A DNA stretch of 64,000 nucleotides, taken from Bacteroidota bacterium (GTDB lineage Bacteria; Bacteroidota; Ignavibacteria; Ignavibacteriales; Melioribacteraceae). A model generated the notes under the pieces. It worked only from the letters and a program-made list of their open reading frames with translations, had not been told where the DNA came from and made no database searches. Each line of letters starts with the position of its first letter. Within the stretch, counting starts at the first letter, position 1. The translations under genes were made by a program, and so were the position numbers. Where the stretch lies: positions 186,001 through 250,000 of the forward strand of contig JAEWUC010000005.1 in the NCBI GenBank assembly GCA_023397505.1, given 5' to 3'. This document shows, piece after piece, positions 27,263 through 36,470 of the stretch.

Positions 27263-30200
27263 TTAATCAGTTAAAAGATTTAATAAATTAAACCTAGTTT
27301 TCTTTATGGAACTTAACTGTTTATCCGCCCTGATTGAGAAGTAGAACGATGCTCCGATATTCTCCTGCGCTTCAGCCCAGACTTCTCCTTCGTGTTTCTT
27401 AATTATTCTCTGTACGATTGCCAAACCCACCCCTGTACCTTCAAATTCATCTTCTTTATGAAGACGCTGGAAAATACTAAATAGTTTATTTGAATATTTT
27501 TGATTGAATCCCACACCGTTATCTTTAACAAAATAAATAACTTCATTATTTTTTTCGAAGGCTCCTATTTCTATCTTTGGATGATTTTTGGGCCGGGAAA
27601 ATTTAATTGCGTTGAAAATTAAATTGTACCAGACTTGCTTGATAAGCGTTTGATCGCAAAAAGCACCGGGCAAAATACCAATAGAAATATTCTCGACGTG
27701 TTTATCGTTTAAAGTAATTTCATCAATTACCGACTTCACAATCGCATTCATATCCACATCCTGCCTTCTAACTTCCGCACGACTTATCCGTGAAAAAGTC
27801 AGCAGGTCGTTTATCAGGTTTCCCATTTTTGACGAATTATTTCGAATTACTTCAAGTAATCTTTTAGCTTCGTCGTCAAAATTTCCGCCGTACTCTTCTA
27901 AAAATATTTTACTGTAACCGTTAATTGCCCTCAACGGTGCACGCAAATCGTGCGATACCGAATATGTAAAAGCTTCGAGTTCTTTATTAGCAGTTTCTAA
28001 TTGTTCAGTTCTTTCGATAACATTCTGTTCCAGCAATTTGTTACGTCTTTTAATCATAGTTGTTCTAAATTTATAACCCGATATCATTAATGCCGCAAAA
28101 ATCATTACTAAAATTGAATTGAACCACAGAGTTTTCCAAAAGGGTGCAACAACAGTTATTGCCAGGGAAACTCCTTCTTCGTTCCATATTCCGTTATGAT
28201 TCGAACCTTTTATCATAAAAACATAATTACCAGGCGGCAGTTTAGTATATGTTGCAATATTTTTTTTGCCTACATAATTCCAATCATTCTCAAACCCTTC
28301 CATTTTGTAAGCGTACATATTTCTTTCGGGTGCAGTGAAATCTAAAACAGCAAACTGGATAGAGAAAACCTCGTCGTAGTAATTAAGAGTAATGCTTTCG
28401 GTTTCCGAGATGGATTTTTTTAATATTTCACGCCCATCTGTATGTTTACCTATTGCAACGGGCTTATTAAATAAATAGAAATTAGTAATTACAATAGGCG
28501 CTTTATAATTATTTATTTTAATGTTTTCGGGACGGAAAATATTGAACCCGTTTATACCGCCTAAAAAGATTTCGCCGGTAATACTTTTGCAATACGAGTT
28601 TACATGAAATTCGTCGCTCTGCAGTCCGTCGCGTGAATTGTAATTCACAAAGCTCTTTCTTACCGGATCGAATTTGGATAAACCATGCGTTGTGCTAATC
28701 CATAAATTATTCTGATCGTCTTCAACAATAGCATGAACCGTGTTCGAAACTAATCCATCTTTTTCTGTAAATGTTTCGAATATATTTTTTGTTTTATCAA
28801 ACTTATTTAATCCTCCGCCTGCAGTACCAATCCATATGTTACCTTTACTATCTTCCAATAGAGTAAGAATTTTATTTTCACTTATGCTGTTGGATTTAGA
28901 TTCTTTCATATAATGTGTGAACTTGTGAGTTTTTTTATTGAAGCTGTTTAATCCGCCGGAATTTGTCCCAAGCCAAAAAAGTCCTGCTTTATCCTGAAGA
29001 ATGCGCCATACAATATTATCGTTTATACTGTACGGATTTTTATGATCCGGTTTAAAATGAATAAACCCGTTGTTTTTTCTATCAAACAAATCCAGTCCGC
29101 CGCCGTTTGTACAAATCCAAAGCTCGCCATCGCTGTCTTCGAAAATCTGTTTTATCATGTTGTTACTTAAACTTTTGGGATCACTTGGATTATTGTAATA
29201 TCTTTTGAAAATACCTGTTAACGGATTGAAGCTATTTAATCCATCATCGGTTCCAATCCAAAGAACTCCAAATTTATCCTTTGCTATGCATCTTATAATA
29301 TTATTACTTAAGCTGTTGATGTCTTTGGGATTACTGCGAAAAAATCTAAATCTGTCGTTAATTCTATCGTAATGTGCAAGTCCTCCGCCCCATGTACCAA
29401 CCCAGATTGTATTACCTTTATCCTCGGGGTCTTCGTAAAAAGAAAGAATACTATTTGTATTCACAATTTTTGAAAAATTGGAATTGTTGCCAAAATAGAC
29501 AAATTGATTTTTTCTTTTATCGAATTTATTTACACCACCGAAGTCCGTACCAATCCAAATAATACCTGAACGGTCCTCATAAATACATTGAAGTGCGTTG
29601 CTGCTTAAGCTGTAGGGATCGTAAAAATCTTTTTGATAATGTACGAAACTGTCGTTTTCTCTATCATACTTTTCGAGACCGCCGCCGTTTATTACAATCC
29701 ACAAATCGCCGTCTCTATCTTCATAAACATCACGGATAGTATTATAACTCAAACTATTCGGGTCACTTGCATTTAACACATAGCGGACAAAACTTTTACT
29801 TTTATAATCGAACCTGCTTAATCCGCCGTATCTTGTTCCAAGCCAAAGGTATCCGAACTTGTCTTCACAAATTCGCGTTATTATAATTTCGCCGAGAGAA
29901 TTTGATTTGCCCGTTTCATGTTTAAAATGCTCAAATTTTTCTTTTTCCCTATCAAAAAGATCGAGACCGCTTTCAGTGCCGATCCAAAAATTTCCTTTGC
30001 TGTCTTCGTATGTCGTTCTAACAAAATTATCGCTTATAGAGTATGGATTTTTAAAATCGCTGAAATATTTTTTAAAAGTATTCTTTTCCCTGTCGTATTT
30101 GTTTAATCCGTTTTCCGTAGATATCCATAAAACTTTGTTTCTGTCTTCATATATTCTTCTAATACGGTTGCTCGAAATACTGTTGGGATCAGAAGTATCT

Positions 30201-30562
30201 ACAACAAAATTCGTGAAATTTTCTTTATCGTGGTTATACCTGCTTAGACCTTCTTCTGTTGCTATCCACAAAACATTATAACTGTCTTCATAAATATGTC
30301 TGATGGAATTTTGGATAAGACTTGTAGAATCGTTGGGGTCATTTTTAAAAACTTTGAATTGGTAGCCGTCATAGCGGTTAAGGCCATCGTACGTCCCGAA
30401 CCATAGGAAACCCCTGTAATCCTGGCATATAGCTACTACTGAATTTTGAGACAATCCGTTTTCTATCGTAATTTTTTCGAAACGGATTTTTTCTTTTTGC
30501 GCATGCACGTGCGAAAGAAGTATAAACAGTATTCCGTAAAAAAATACTTTTGTTTTCGCCAT
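27263..30562 (-). CDS. Propeller-type (Reg_prop/Y_Y_Y) sensor histidine kinase, second copy
   Basis: This 1099-residue paralogue has the same order as its downstream neighbour: signal peptide (about 1-21, ending VHAQ), about 14 propeller repeats, Y_Y_Y domain with YAYKMEGFENDWNYVG, one membrane helix (about 805-828), HisKA with His871 in SVSHDLRAPL, and HATPase with DNGVGF and GTGVGLAI. Its C-terminus is about 20 residues longer, with a basic tail. The two proteins stay alike throughout, including the opening KEKIRFEKI, so they arose by tandem duplication and may read related glycans. It is the first gene of the minus-strand signalling operon, and its promoter must lie in 30563-30830, back to back with the amylase operon. 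Confidence 0.93.
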   Translation of the reverse strand: MAKTKVFFYGILFILLSHVHAQKEKIRFEKITIENGLSQNSVVAICQDYRGFLWFGTYDGLNRYDGYQFKVFKNDPNDSTSLIQNSIRHIYEDSYNVLWIATEEGLSRYNHDKENFTNFVVDTSDPNSISSNRIRRIYEDRNKVLWISTENGLNKYDREKNTFKKYFSDFKNPYSISDNFVRTTYEDSKGNFWIGTESGLDLFDREKEKFEHFKHETGKSNSLGEIIITRICEDKFGYLWLGTRYGGLSRFDYKSKSFVRYVLNASDPNSLSYNTIRDVYEDRDGDLWIVINGGGLEKYDRENDSFVHYQKDFYDPYSLSSNALQCIYEDRSGIIWIGTDFGGVNKFDKRKNQFVYFGNNSNFSKIVNTNSILSFYEDPEDKGNTIWVGTWGGGLAHYDRINDRFRFFRSNPKDINSLSNNIIRCIAKDKFGVLWIGTDDGLNSFNPLTGIFKRYYNNPSDPKSLSNNMIKQIFEDSDGELWICTNGGGLDLFDRKNNGFIHFKPDHKNPYSINDNIVWRILQDKAGLFWLGTNSGGLNSFNKKTHKFTHYMKESKSNSISENKILTLLEDSKGNIWIGTAGGGLNKFDKTKNIFETFTEKDGLVSNTVHAIVEDDQNNLWISTTHGLSKFDPVRKSFVNYNSRDGLQSDEFHVNSYCKSITGEIFLGGINGFNIFRPENIKINNYKAPIVITNFYLFNKPVAIGKHTDGREILKKSISETESITLNYYDEVFSIQFAVLDFTAPERNMYAYKMEGFENDWNYVGKKNIATYTKLPPGNYVFMIKGSNHNGIWNEEGVSLAITVVAPFWKTLWFNSILVMIFAALMISGYKFRTTMIKRRNKLLEQNVIERTEQLETANKELEAFTYSVSHDLRAPLRAINGYSKIFLEEYGGNFDDEAKRLLEVIRNNSSKMGNLINDLLTFSRISRAEVRRQDVDMNAIVKSVIDEITLNDKHVENISIGILPGAFCDQTLIKQVWYNLIFNAIKFSRPKNHPKIEIGAFEKNNEVIYFVKDNGVGFNQKYSNKLFSIFQRLHKEDEFEGTGVGLAIVQRIIKKHEGEVWAEAQENIGASFYFSIRADKQLSSIKKTRFNLLNLLTD

Positions 30563-30833
30563 AAGGTTTACGCAGTATTATGAATTTTTTCTAATACTAA
30601 TATTATAATACAAGTTCATACCATAATGTGCAAATTATATCTAACTATCGATCGCGCTGATAAAATTGTTTACATCAAAATTGACAAAAGTATATTTTAG
30701 AAAGCAACATCTAGCATTTACAGAATATAACAGTTATGCAGAAAGATTTTTATTTATTAAGCTTTCGTTTCATTTATATCTTACATAATAATATATAGAT
30801 CACAAAATTCTTTATGAAATTAATATCCAACAC

Positions 30834-30845
30834 GTTAGCGCTAAC
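30834..30845. promoter_or_regulatory. LacI-type operator GTTAGCGCTAAC
   Basis: A perfect 12-base palindrome with central CG, about 80 bases upstream of the first amylase gene. The same sequence with one mismatch occurs in front of susC (58991-59002). This links the two units to one regulator, most simply the LacI protein at 59394-60419. Confidence 0.8.
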
Positions 30846-30867
30846 TTAAATTTATTAACAAATACAT

Positions 30868-30897
30868 TTTGAAACTGTTTTTGAGTTGCTATCTTTA
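30868..30897 (+). promoter_or_regulatory. Candidate Bacteroidota promoter TTTG-N18-TATCTTTA
   Basis: TTTG at 30868-30871 and TATCTTTA at 30890-30897 are 18 bases apart. This resembles the -33 TTTG and -7 TAnnTTTG elements of the Bacteroidota housekeeping sigma factor, with one mismatch in the last position. It lies 28 bases before the amylase ATG. Confidence 0.4.
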
Positions 30898-30924
30898 GCT
30901 TAATAAATTTGTCGCGAGGACATT

Positions 30925-32274
30925 ATGAATACTAAAACCTATAAACTTGCCTTAATACCAGTAATAGTATTATTCTTATCATGCAGTGTTTTTACACAAC
31001 AATTAAAACCCATACAACATCCGGAGTGGAGTAAAAATGCAGTCATTTATGAAGTAAACATCCGCCAGTTTACACCCGAAGGTACATTTGCTGCATTCGA
31101 AAAACATCTGCCCGCTCTAAAAAATCTCGGCGTTGATATTCTATGGCTTATGCCGATTAATCCAATTGGAAAATTAAACAGAAAGGGTTCTCTCGGCAGT
31201 TATTATTCTGTAAAGGATTATAAAGTCATTAATCCCGAGTTTGGTACTATGGAAGATTTCAAAAAACTTGTTTCTAAAATACATGATACAGGCATGTATA
31301 TAATTATTGATTGGGTCGCCAATCATACATCTTGGGATAATGTTTGGGTGAATACACATCCTGAATTTTTCACAAAAGATAAAAATGGGAATTTCGTTCC
31401 ACCGGTCGCTGATTGGGAAGACGTTATTGATCTTAACTACGGCAATAAAGATTTATGGAATTACATGATTGACGCTATGAATTTTTGGGTAAAAGAAAAT
31501 AATATCGACGGCTTCCGCTGCGATGTTGCCGCGATGGTTCCAACTGAATTTTGGATTGAAGCACGCAAAGAATTGATAAAATCCAAAAGTGATATTTTCA
31601 TGCTTGCCGAAGCTAACGAAAACTATCTTCACCAAGCTTTTAATATGACATATAATTGGCCTCTTAAAGATTTGATGAATGATGTTGCACAAGGCAAGAA
31701 AGAATCCTTGGTTATTAAAGACTATTTTGAGAGAGAGAAGACAGAGTATAATAGTGACGATTATAGAATGGTATTTACTACAAACCACGACGAAAATTCA
31801 TGGAATGGTACCGAGTATGAAAGATTAGGAGATGCCGTTGAAACTTTTGCAGTTCTATGCGGAACTGTAAAAGGAATGCCTTTAATTTACACCGGACAAG
31901 AAACAGGCATGAATAAACGTTTAAGATTTTTTGAAAAAGATACTGTCAATTGGGAAATAAAACCGATAAGGGAAATTTATACTAAACTGAACTCTTTGAA
32001 AAAAAGAAATAAAGCATTATGGAACGGTAAAGCAGGCGGCGAAATGAATTTTATTGAAACGGGGAATAAAAATGTACTCGCATTTGAAAGAGAAAAAGAT
32101 GGTAACAGCATTATTTCGGTTTTTAATTTATCGCCGGAAATAGAGACAGTAAATCTTGATCATGCAAAAAGCGGTGTTAAGTATGTTGATGTGTTTAATG
32201 ATAATGAAATTATACTTAACAAAAGTTTGGAATTAAAACTTAATCCATGGGGATATAAAATATTTTCCAAATAA
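30925..32274 (+). CDS. GH13 alpha-amylase-family enzyme, probable lipoprotein
   Basis: A compact 449-residue GH13 enzyme cutting alpha-glucans. The N-terminus is a lipoprotein-like signal (LFLSC, Cys about residue 21). The barrel begins at YEVNIRQFTPEGTF and shows NHTSWDN, the nucleophile Asp200 in GFRCDVAAM, the acid/base Glu229 in MLAEANE and the third acid Asp289 in TNHDENSW. A short C-terminal beta domain ends the protein. A surface or periplasmic membrane-anchored maltodextrin hydrolase is likely; exact specificity is unknown. It opens a two-gene operon with an SLC45-type transporter 19 bases downstream and carries a LacI operator in its upstream region. Confidence 0.92.
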   Translation: MNTKTYKLALIPVIVLFLSCSVFTQQLKPIQHPEWSKNAVIYEVNIRQFTPEGTFAAFEKHLPALKNLGVDILWLMPINPIGKLNRKGSLGSYYSVKDYKVINPEFGTMEDFKKLVSKIHDTGMYIIIDWVANHTSWDNVWVNTHPEFFTKDKNGNFVPPVADWEDVIDLNYGNKDLWNYMIDAMNFWVKENNIDGFRCDVAAMVPTEFWIEARKELIKSKSDIFMLAEANENYLHQAFNMTYNWPLKDLMNDVAQGKKESLVIKDYFEREKTEYNSDDYRMVFTTNHDENSWNGTEYERLGDAVETFAVLCGTVKGMPLIYTGQETGMNKRLRFFEKDTVNWEIKPIREIYTKLNSLKKRNKALWNGKAGGEMNFIETGNKNVLAFEREKDGNSIISVFNLSPEIETVNLDHAKSGVKYVDVFNDNEIILNKSLELKLNPWGYKIFSK

Positions 32275-32293
32275 AATTTAAAGAGGAATTTAT

Positions 32294-33790
32294 ATGGAAA
32301 AGCCGAAATTAAGTTTTTGGCAAATCTGGAATATGAGTTTTGGATTTCTTGGTATCCAGTTTGGCTTTGCATTGCAGAACGCAAATGTTAGTAGAATATT
32401 TGAAACGCTCGGCGCAAACATTGATGAAATTCCCATTCTATGGATTGCAGCGCCGGTTACAGGTTTAATAATACAGCCGATTATCGGGCACATGAGTGAT
32501 AAAACATGGAACAAACTCGGGCGCCGGAAACCATATTTTTTAACAGGTGCAATATTGGCATCACTCGCACTTTTTATAATGCCGAATTCTCCCCTCCTTT
32601 GGATTGCCGCGGGAATGCTTTGGATAATGGACGCATCAATAAATATTTCCATGGAACCGTTCCGCGCTTTCGTTGGCGACATGCTTCCTTCGGAACAAAG
32701 AACCATCGGATTTTCAATGCAAAGTTTTTTTATTGGCACAGGTGCAATTATCGCTTCAGCACTTCCATATGTTCTTAATAATTGGTTCGGTATTTCAAAT
32801 ACGGCTCCCGCTGGAGAAATTCCAGATTCAGTAAAATTTTCATTTTACACAGGTGGAGTAGTATTTCTGCTTGCTGTTCTTTGGACGGTTTTCAGATCTA
32901 AAGAATATTCACCGGAAGAAATTGAAAAATTTCAAAATGCTGAAACTGCAGCTCGTACTCGAGGTGAAGATGAAACTTTAATTCCGCATAATAAATTTTA
33001 CAAAAACGGGATAGCCTGGATCTTAATAGGCCTAATTATGTTTTTAAGTTTTTACTTCTTTATTTACATGGATTACGGAATAGGCGTGTTCTTTGGAGGC
33101 ATTACGGTTTTTGGATTTATACAATTAATAGTTGGTTACTTGACACAAGCCGGCAAAAAGGAAAAAGGAATTGTTGTTGTTATAAATGATCTTTACAAAA
33201 TGCCGAAGACAATGGTACAGCTTGCATTTGTTCAATTCTTTTCATGGTTCGCTCTTTTTGCAATGTGGATTTATACAACATCCGCAGTAACAAAACATAT
33301 TTACGGGGCTACCGATACAACTTCCGCCCTTTATAATCAAGGTGCAGATTGGGTTGGAGTTTTAATGGCGGTGTATAACGGCTTCGCTGCAATTATGGCT
33401 TTTGTACTTGTTTGGATCGCAAAGAAAACAAGCAGAAAAACCGTACACATGATTAGTTTAATTTTCGGCGGGCTCGGACTTGCATCTTTCTATATTATTA
33501 AAGATCCCAATCTTCTACTTATTTCTGAACTTGCTATCGGATTAGCTTGGGCATCAATTCTTGCAATGCCTTACGCTATTCTTACAGGTTCTTTGCCGCC
33601 CAAAAAACTTGGTGTGTACATGGGGATTTTTAATTTCTTTATAGTTATTCCTCAAATTACAGCGGCTGCAATTCTCGGTTTCTTTGTTAAGTATGTTTTT
33701 AATGATGAAGCAATTTACGCTTTACTTCTCGGCGGCGCATCAATGATTGTTGCAGCAATTATGGTAATGTTTGTTGATGATAAAGATTAA
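32294..33790 (+). CDS. MFS transporter, SLC45/GPH-like (maltose or oligoglucoside)
   Basis: An inner-membrane carrier of 498 residues with about 12 membrane helices. It shows the MFS signature variant GHMSDKTWNKLGRRKPYFL between helices 2 and 3, and DASINISMEPFRAFVGDMLP in helix 4, the pattern of the SLC45-like sugar porters found with maltose genes in Bacteroidota. A basic segment lies between the two halves (about residues 205-235). It is coupled to the amylase upstream with a GAGGAA ribosome site and shares its LacI operator. Maltose or maltodextrin is the likely substrate by context. Confidence 0.88.
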   Translation: MEKPKLSFWQIWNMSFGFLGIQFGFALQNANVSRIFETLGANIDEIPILWIAAPVTGLIIQPIIGHMSDKTWNKLGRRKPYFLTGAILASLALFIMPNSPLLWIAAGMLWIMDASINISMEPFRAFVGDMLPSEQRTIGFSMQSFFIGTGAIIASALPYVLNNWFGISNTAPAGEIPDSVKFSFYTGGVVFLLAVLWTVFRSKEYSPEEIEKFQNAETAARTRGEDETLIPHNKFYKNGIAWILIGLIMFLSFYFFIYMDYGIGVFFGGITVFGFIQLIVGYLTQAGKKEKGIVVVINDLYKMPKTMVQLAFVQFFSWFALFAMWIYTTSAVTKHIYGATDTTSALYNQGADWVGVLMAVYNGFAAIMAFVLVWIAKKTSRKTVHMISLIFGGLGLASFYIIKDPNLLLISELAIGLAWASILAMPYAILTGSLPPKKLGVYMGIFNFFIVIPQITAAAILGFFVKYVFNDEAIYALLLGGASMIVAAIMVMFVDDKD

Positions 33791-33794
33791 GAAA

Positions 33795-33837
33795 ATCTCT
33801 TGCTCTTCTTTTCTATAATAAAGTAAGAGCAAGAGAT
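33795..33837. terminator. Bidirectional hairpin between convergent genes
   Basis: ATCTCTTGCTCTT (33795-33807) and its exact complement AAGAGCAAGAGAT (33825-33837) form a 13-base stem with a 17-base loop. It lies between the MFS stop and the stop of the opposing amylase gene. A short T run follows on the minus side, so it can end transcription from both genes. Confidence 0.8.
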
Positions 33838-33838
33838 G

Positions 33839-36238
33839 TTAATTGATTTCATAAAATTTCCAGCCGCGGGGTTCGAGTTTTATCTTAATACTATTCGATT
33901 CGGTCTTAGTTGTTTTATCTTCTTTTATGTCTACGATCTCTTTAGTTGAATAGAAATCAGGCAAATTAATTTCTAATTCTTTTACTTCATCCGATTTGTT
34001 TAATACTACTAAAATACGCTGATAAAAATCAGAACGTACGAAAGCATAAGTTTCGTTATCGGCAATTAGAGTATAAAAATCACCGTAACGTAAAGCTGAA
34101 TTTTCATTCCTGATTCCAGTTATCTTTTTTACTTCACCTAACATATTCTTTTCATTCTCATTTAAATCGTCGCCAAAGCGCATCATTCTCCTGTTATCGG
34201 GATCGGACAAGCCGGTCATCCCAAATTCGCTTCCGTAATAAATTACCGGCAAGCCGGGAATTGAAAACATATATGCATAATACAGTTCTGCTTTTTTGTA
34301 ACTGTATGGATTTTTAACTTCGGGCGGATTAGCCCATCCTTCTTCAATCGCACTCCATTGATCAAGTGTTATTGCTCCATCCGCATAAGCCATGAAACGG
34401 TTTTTATCGTGACTGTCCATAATGTTGCCCATAAGATGTAAGGCACCGAAAACATCTAAGGTTTTATTCATTTCGTTATCCAAATCTCTGAACGAACGTT
34501 TCGGATCAATAAACACAGCTTGAGCAACATTGTACAATTCGAAATTAAACTGGGCGTTAAGCTGCCCGTTGTTTACATATGAATTTACAAGAGTATAATT
34601 ACCGAATGTTTCGCCAATTTGATAAACATTAGCGTTTGATGTTATTTCAATTTCCTTTTTAATCTTTTTTGTTAGCTCGCGCCAAAAAATATTTGGAACA
34701 TGTTTAACCGCATCGTGCCGGAATCCATCGGCACCTGTTTCCTTTAACCACCAAATTGCATTGTTAGTCATAAAATTTAATGCTTCTGTAGAATTAATAA
34801 AATCAAACGAAGGCAGATACGGCTCAAACCATGTTGTTAACCTGTGTTCATCCCAAAGTCTAAGGTTTAATTTTCCGCCGGGTAATTCGAGTTTGCCGAA
34901 CCAATCTCGGTGATTTTTGAAGTATGGATTTTCTTCATGCACATGATGAGATACAAAATCCAACAAGACTTTAACTTTATTATTATGCGCAGTTGAAATT
35001 AAATTTTTCAATTCGTTAAACGAACCGAATTTTTCTTCAACATTATAAAAATCAATCGGCCAATAGCCATGATACCCTGTGTACCATCTATGCGGCGGCG
35101 GGTATTCCTTAAATGCTCCATTTGGATTATCGTTAACCGGTGAAAGCCACAAAATATTTATGCCGAGTGAGTCGAAATATCCTTCATTAATTTTTTGAGC
35201 GATACCTTCAAAATCGCCGCCCATGTAATTTGCTTTCCATAAAACAGAATCGTGTTTTACAGGCGCATCGTTTTCCTTATTACCGTTGCTGAACCTATCA
35301 ATCATCAGCGAATATATTACGCCGTTGTACCAGTTAAAAGATTCTTCCTCAAGTGGTTTTCCATTGTTTAAAGGAATCATCTGCAAGTTGGAATTCACAC
35401 CGTCAACCGAAACAGCAACGCGCAGCATCTTTGAACTGCTTAGTTTCTCTTTGGATAAAAGAACTTCTATTGAATTTCCATCAATCACAATACTGCTGTT
35501 TTCGACTTTATTGTTATCAATAAAAGCAAAAATGCTTGATTGTTCTATTCTTTTGCCGTTATCCGATTCGAAATAAAATTTAAACCCGTGTGAATTCTGA
35601 TTGTCATTATAAACCAATTTATGTAAAAAGATTTTTCCCGTATGCGGATTTGTAATTTCAATTAAGGAGTTTATTCCGCCTATACCATTCGGGACAGTGA
35701 TAGGATTTGTCGGGTCAAGTATTTCATCACCATCGGCAAGAAACTTGTATTCATACTTGCCGGGTTCAAGTTTAATTGATACTGAAAAAACTTCATCTCC
35801 ATCAGGACCGGTCATTCTTAAATCACTTCGGTTCCAGTTGTTAAAACTTCCGAACAAATAAACCGAGTTATTATTCTTATCGGATTTAAAAACAAACTCA
35901 TGTTCAATTAGTCTTTTAACATAAACCGGAATTGAAAATGTATTTTTATTCAAACAGAAATCAAGAATGGTAATTCCCTCAAAGTCTGGATCGGCTTTTA
36001 AAGTCAACGTCATGTTTTCTTTATCATACTTAAAATTCAAGTTAGAGTTTTTCTCGAATTCCAAATCATAGTTTTCCGAGTAAAACAAATCAGAGACAAC
36101 AATTGTATCCGGCAAACCTGCAATCAATTTAACCGGTGCAATTATATCTTTAATATTTTTTGATTGAGCAAGAAAACTTGAGATGAATAAAAAAGAAAAA
36201 ATAATTACGGCAGTTCTAAATTTTGTTTTCATAAACAT
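33839..36238 (-). CDS. GH13 enzyme with N-terminal immunoglobulin-like and CBM48-like domains
   Basis: A 799-residue exported GH13 enzyme. A signal peptide (about 1-25, ending FLAQS) is followed by a beta-rich domain, a CBM48-like starch-binding domain (about 112-205; YLFGSFNNWNRSD and LEPGKYEYKFLADG) and a further beta segment. The catalytic barrel begins near INWYNGVIYSLMIDRFSNG and has Asp509 in GFRHDAVKH, Glu543 in QIGETFG and Asp611 in MDSHDKNR. The combination resembles cyclomaltodextrinase or pullulanase-type enzymes, so branched or cyclic maltodextrins may be the substrate. It converges with the MFS gene and shares a minus-strand run with a second MFS gene 232 bases upstream. Confidence 0.9.
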   Translation of the reverse strand: MFMKTKFRTAVIIFSFLFISSFLAQSKNIKDIIAPVKLIAGLPDTIVVSDLFYSENYDLEFEKNSNLNFKYDKENMTLTLKADPDFEGITILDFCLNKNTFSIPVYVKRLIEHEFVFKSDKNNNSVYLFGSFNNWNRSDLRMTGPDGDEVFSVSIKLEPGKYEYKFLADGDEILDPTNPITVPNGIGGINSLIEITNPHTGKIFLHKLVYNDNQNSHGFKFYFESDNGKRIEQSSIFAFIDNNKVENSSIVIDGNSIEVLLSKEKLSSSKMLRVAVSVDGVNSNLQMIPLNNGKPLEEESFNWYNGVIYSLMIDRFSNGNKENDAPVKHDSVLWKANYMGGDFEGIAQKINEGYFDSLGINILWLSPVNDNPNGAFKEYPPPHRWYTGYHGYWPIDFYNVEEKFGSFNELKNLISTAHNNKVKVLLDFVSHHVHEENPYFKNHRDWFGKLELPGGKLNLRLWDEHRLTTWFEPYLPSFDFINSTEALNFMTNNAIWWLKETGADGFRHDAVKHVPNIFWRELTKKIKKEIEITSNANVYQIGETFGNYTLVNSYVNNGQLNAQFNFELYNVAQAVFIDPKRSFRDLDNEMNKTLDVFGALHLMGNIMDSHDKNRFMAYADGAITLDQWSAIEEGWANPPEVKNPYSYKKAELYYAYMFSIPGLPVIYYGSEFGMTGLSDPDNRRMMRFGDDLNENEKNMLGEVKKITGIRNENSALRYGDFYTLIADNETYAFVRSDFYQRILVVLNKSDEVKELEINLPDFYSTKEIVDIKEDKTTKTESNSIKIKLEPRGWKFYEIN

Positions 36239-36420
36239 CTTCGTTTCGTTGATATACTAAAATTAATATTTAACTTATTCGTTGAGTCCTTTTCTAGAGA
36301 ATAGAACACAGATGAATATGATCATTTATGATTGTCGCAGATTTATTGTTATCATAGTAAATCATAAAAACTCGTCTCGCTAAAGATGCACTACCTCGCT
36401 TTACAATTGAGGCAAGGCGT

Positions 36421-36437
36421 GAGTCGTAGCGGGTCAG
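36421..36437. repeat. Short interspersed repeat, copy 1
   Basis: GAGTCGTAGCGGGTCAG recurs with two differences at 50683-50699 and in inverted, more diverged form near 52692. All copies lie between genes, here in the 232-base gap downstream of the second MFS gene. Confidence 0.5.
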
Positions 36438-36470
36438 CATTCTATTTATTTTCTTAAGCTACAATCATCT

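Larger units (their letters stand above)
30563..30924. other. Divergent control region between kinase operon and amylase operon
   Basis: This 362-base AT-rich region separates two divergently transcribed operons. It holds a perfect LacI-type operator (30834-30845) and a candidate Bacteroidota-type promoter (30868-30897), both nearer the amylase gene. Nothing specific to the kinase side was recognised. Confidence 0.6.

Noticed and set aside
29859..30281. Plus-strand frame of 140 codons and others like it opposite the propeller kinases
   Set aside because: These mirror the periodic propeller repeats on the other strand and have no start context or motifs.
24000..30500. Regularly spaced similar DNA segments that look like a tandem repeat array or CRISPR
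   Set aside because: The periodicity comes from propeller repeats of about 45 residues coded by the two kinases; units vary and there are no unique spacers.
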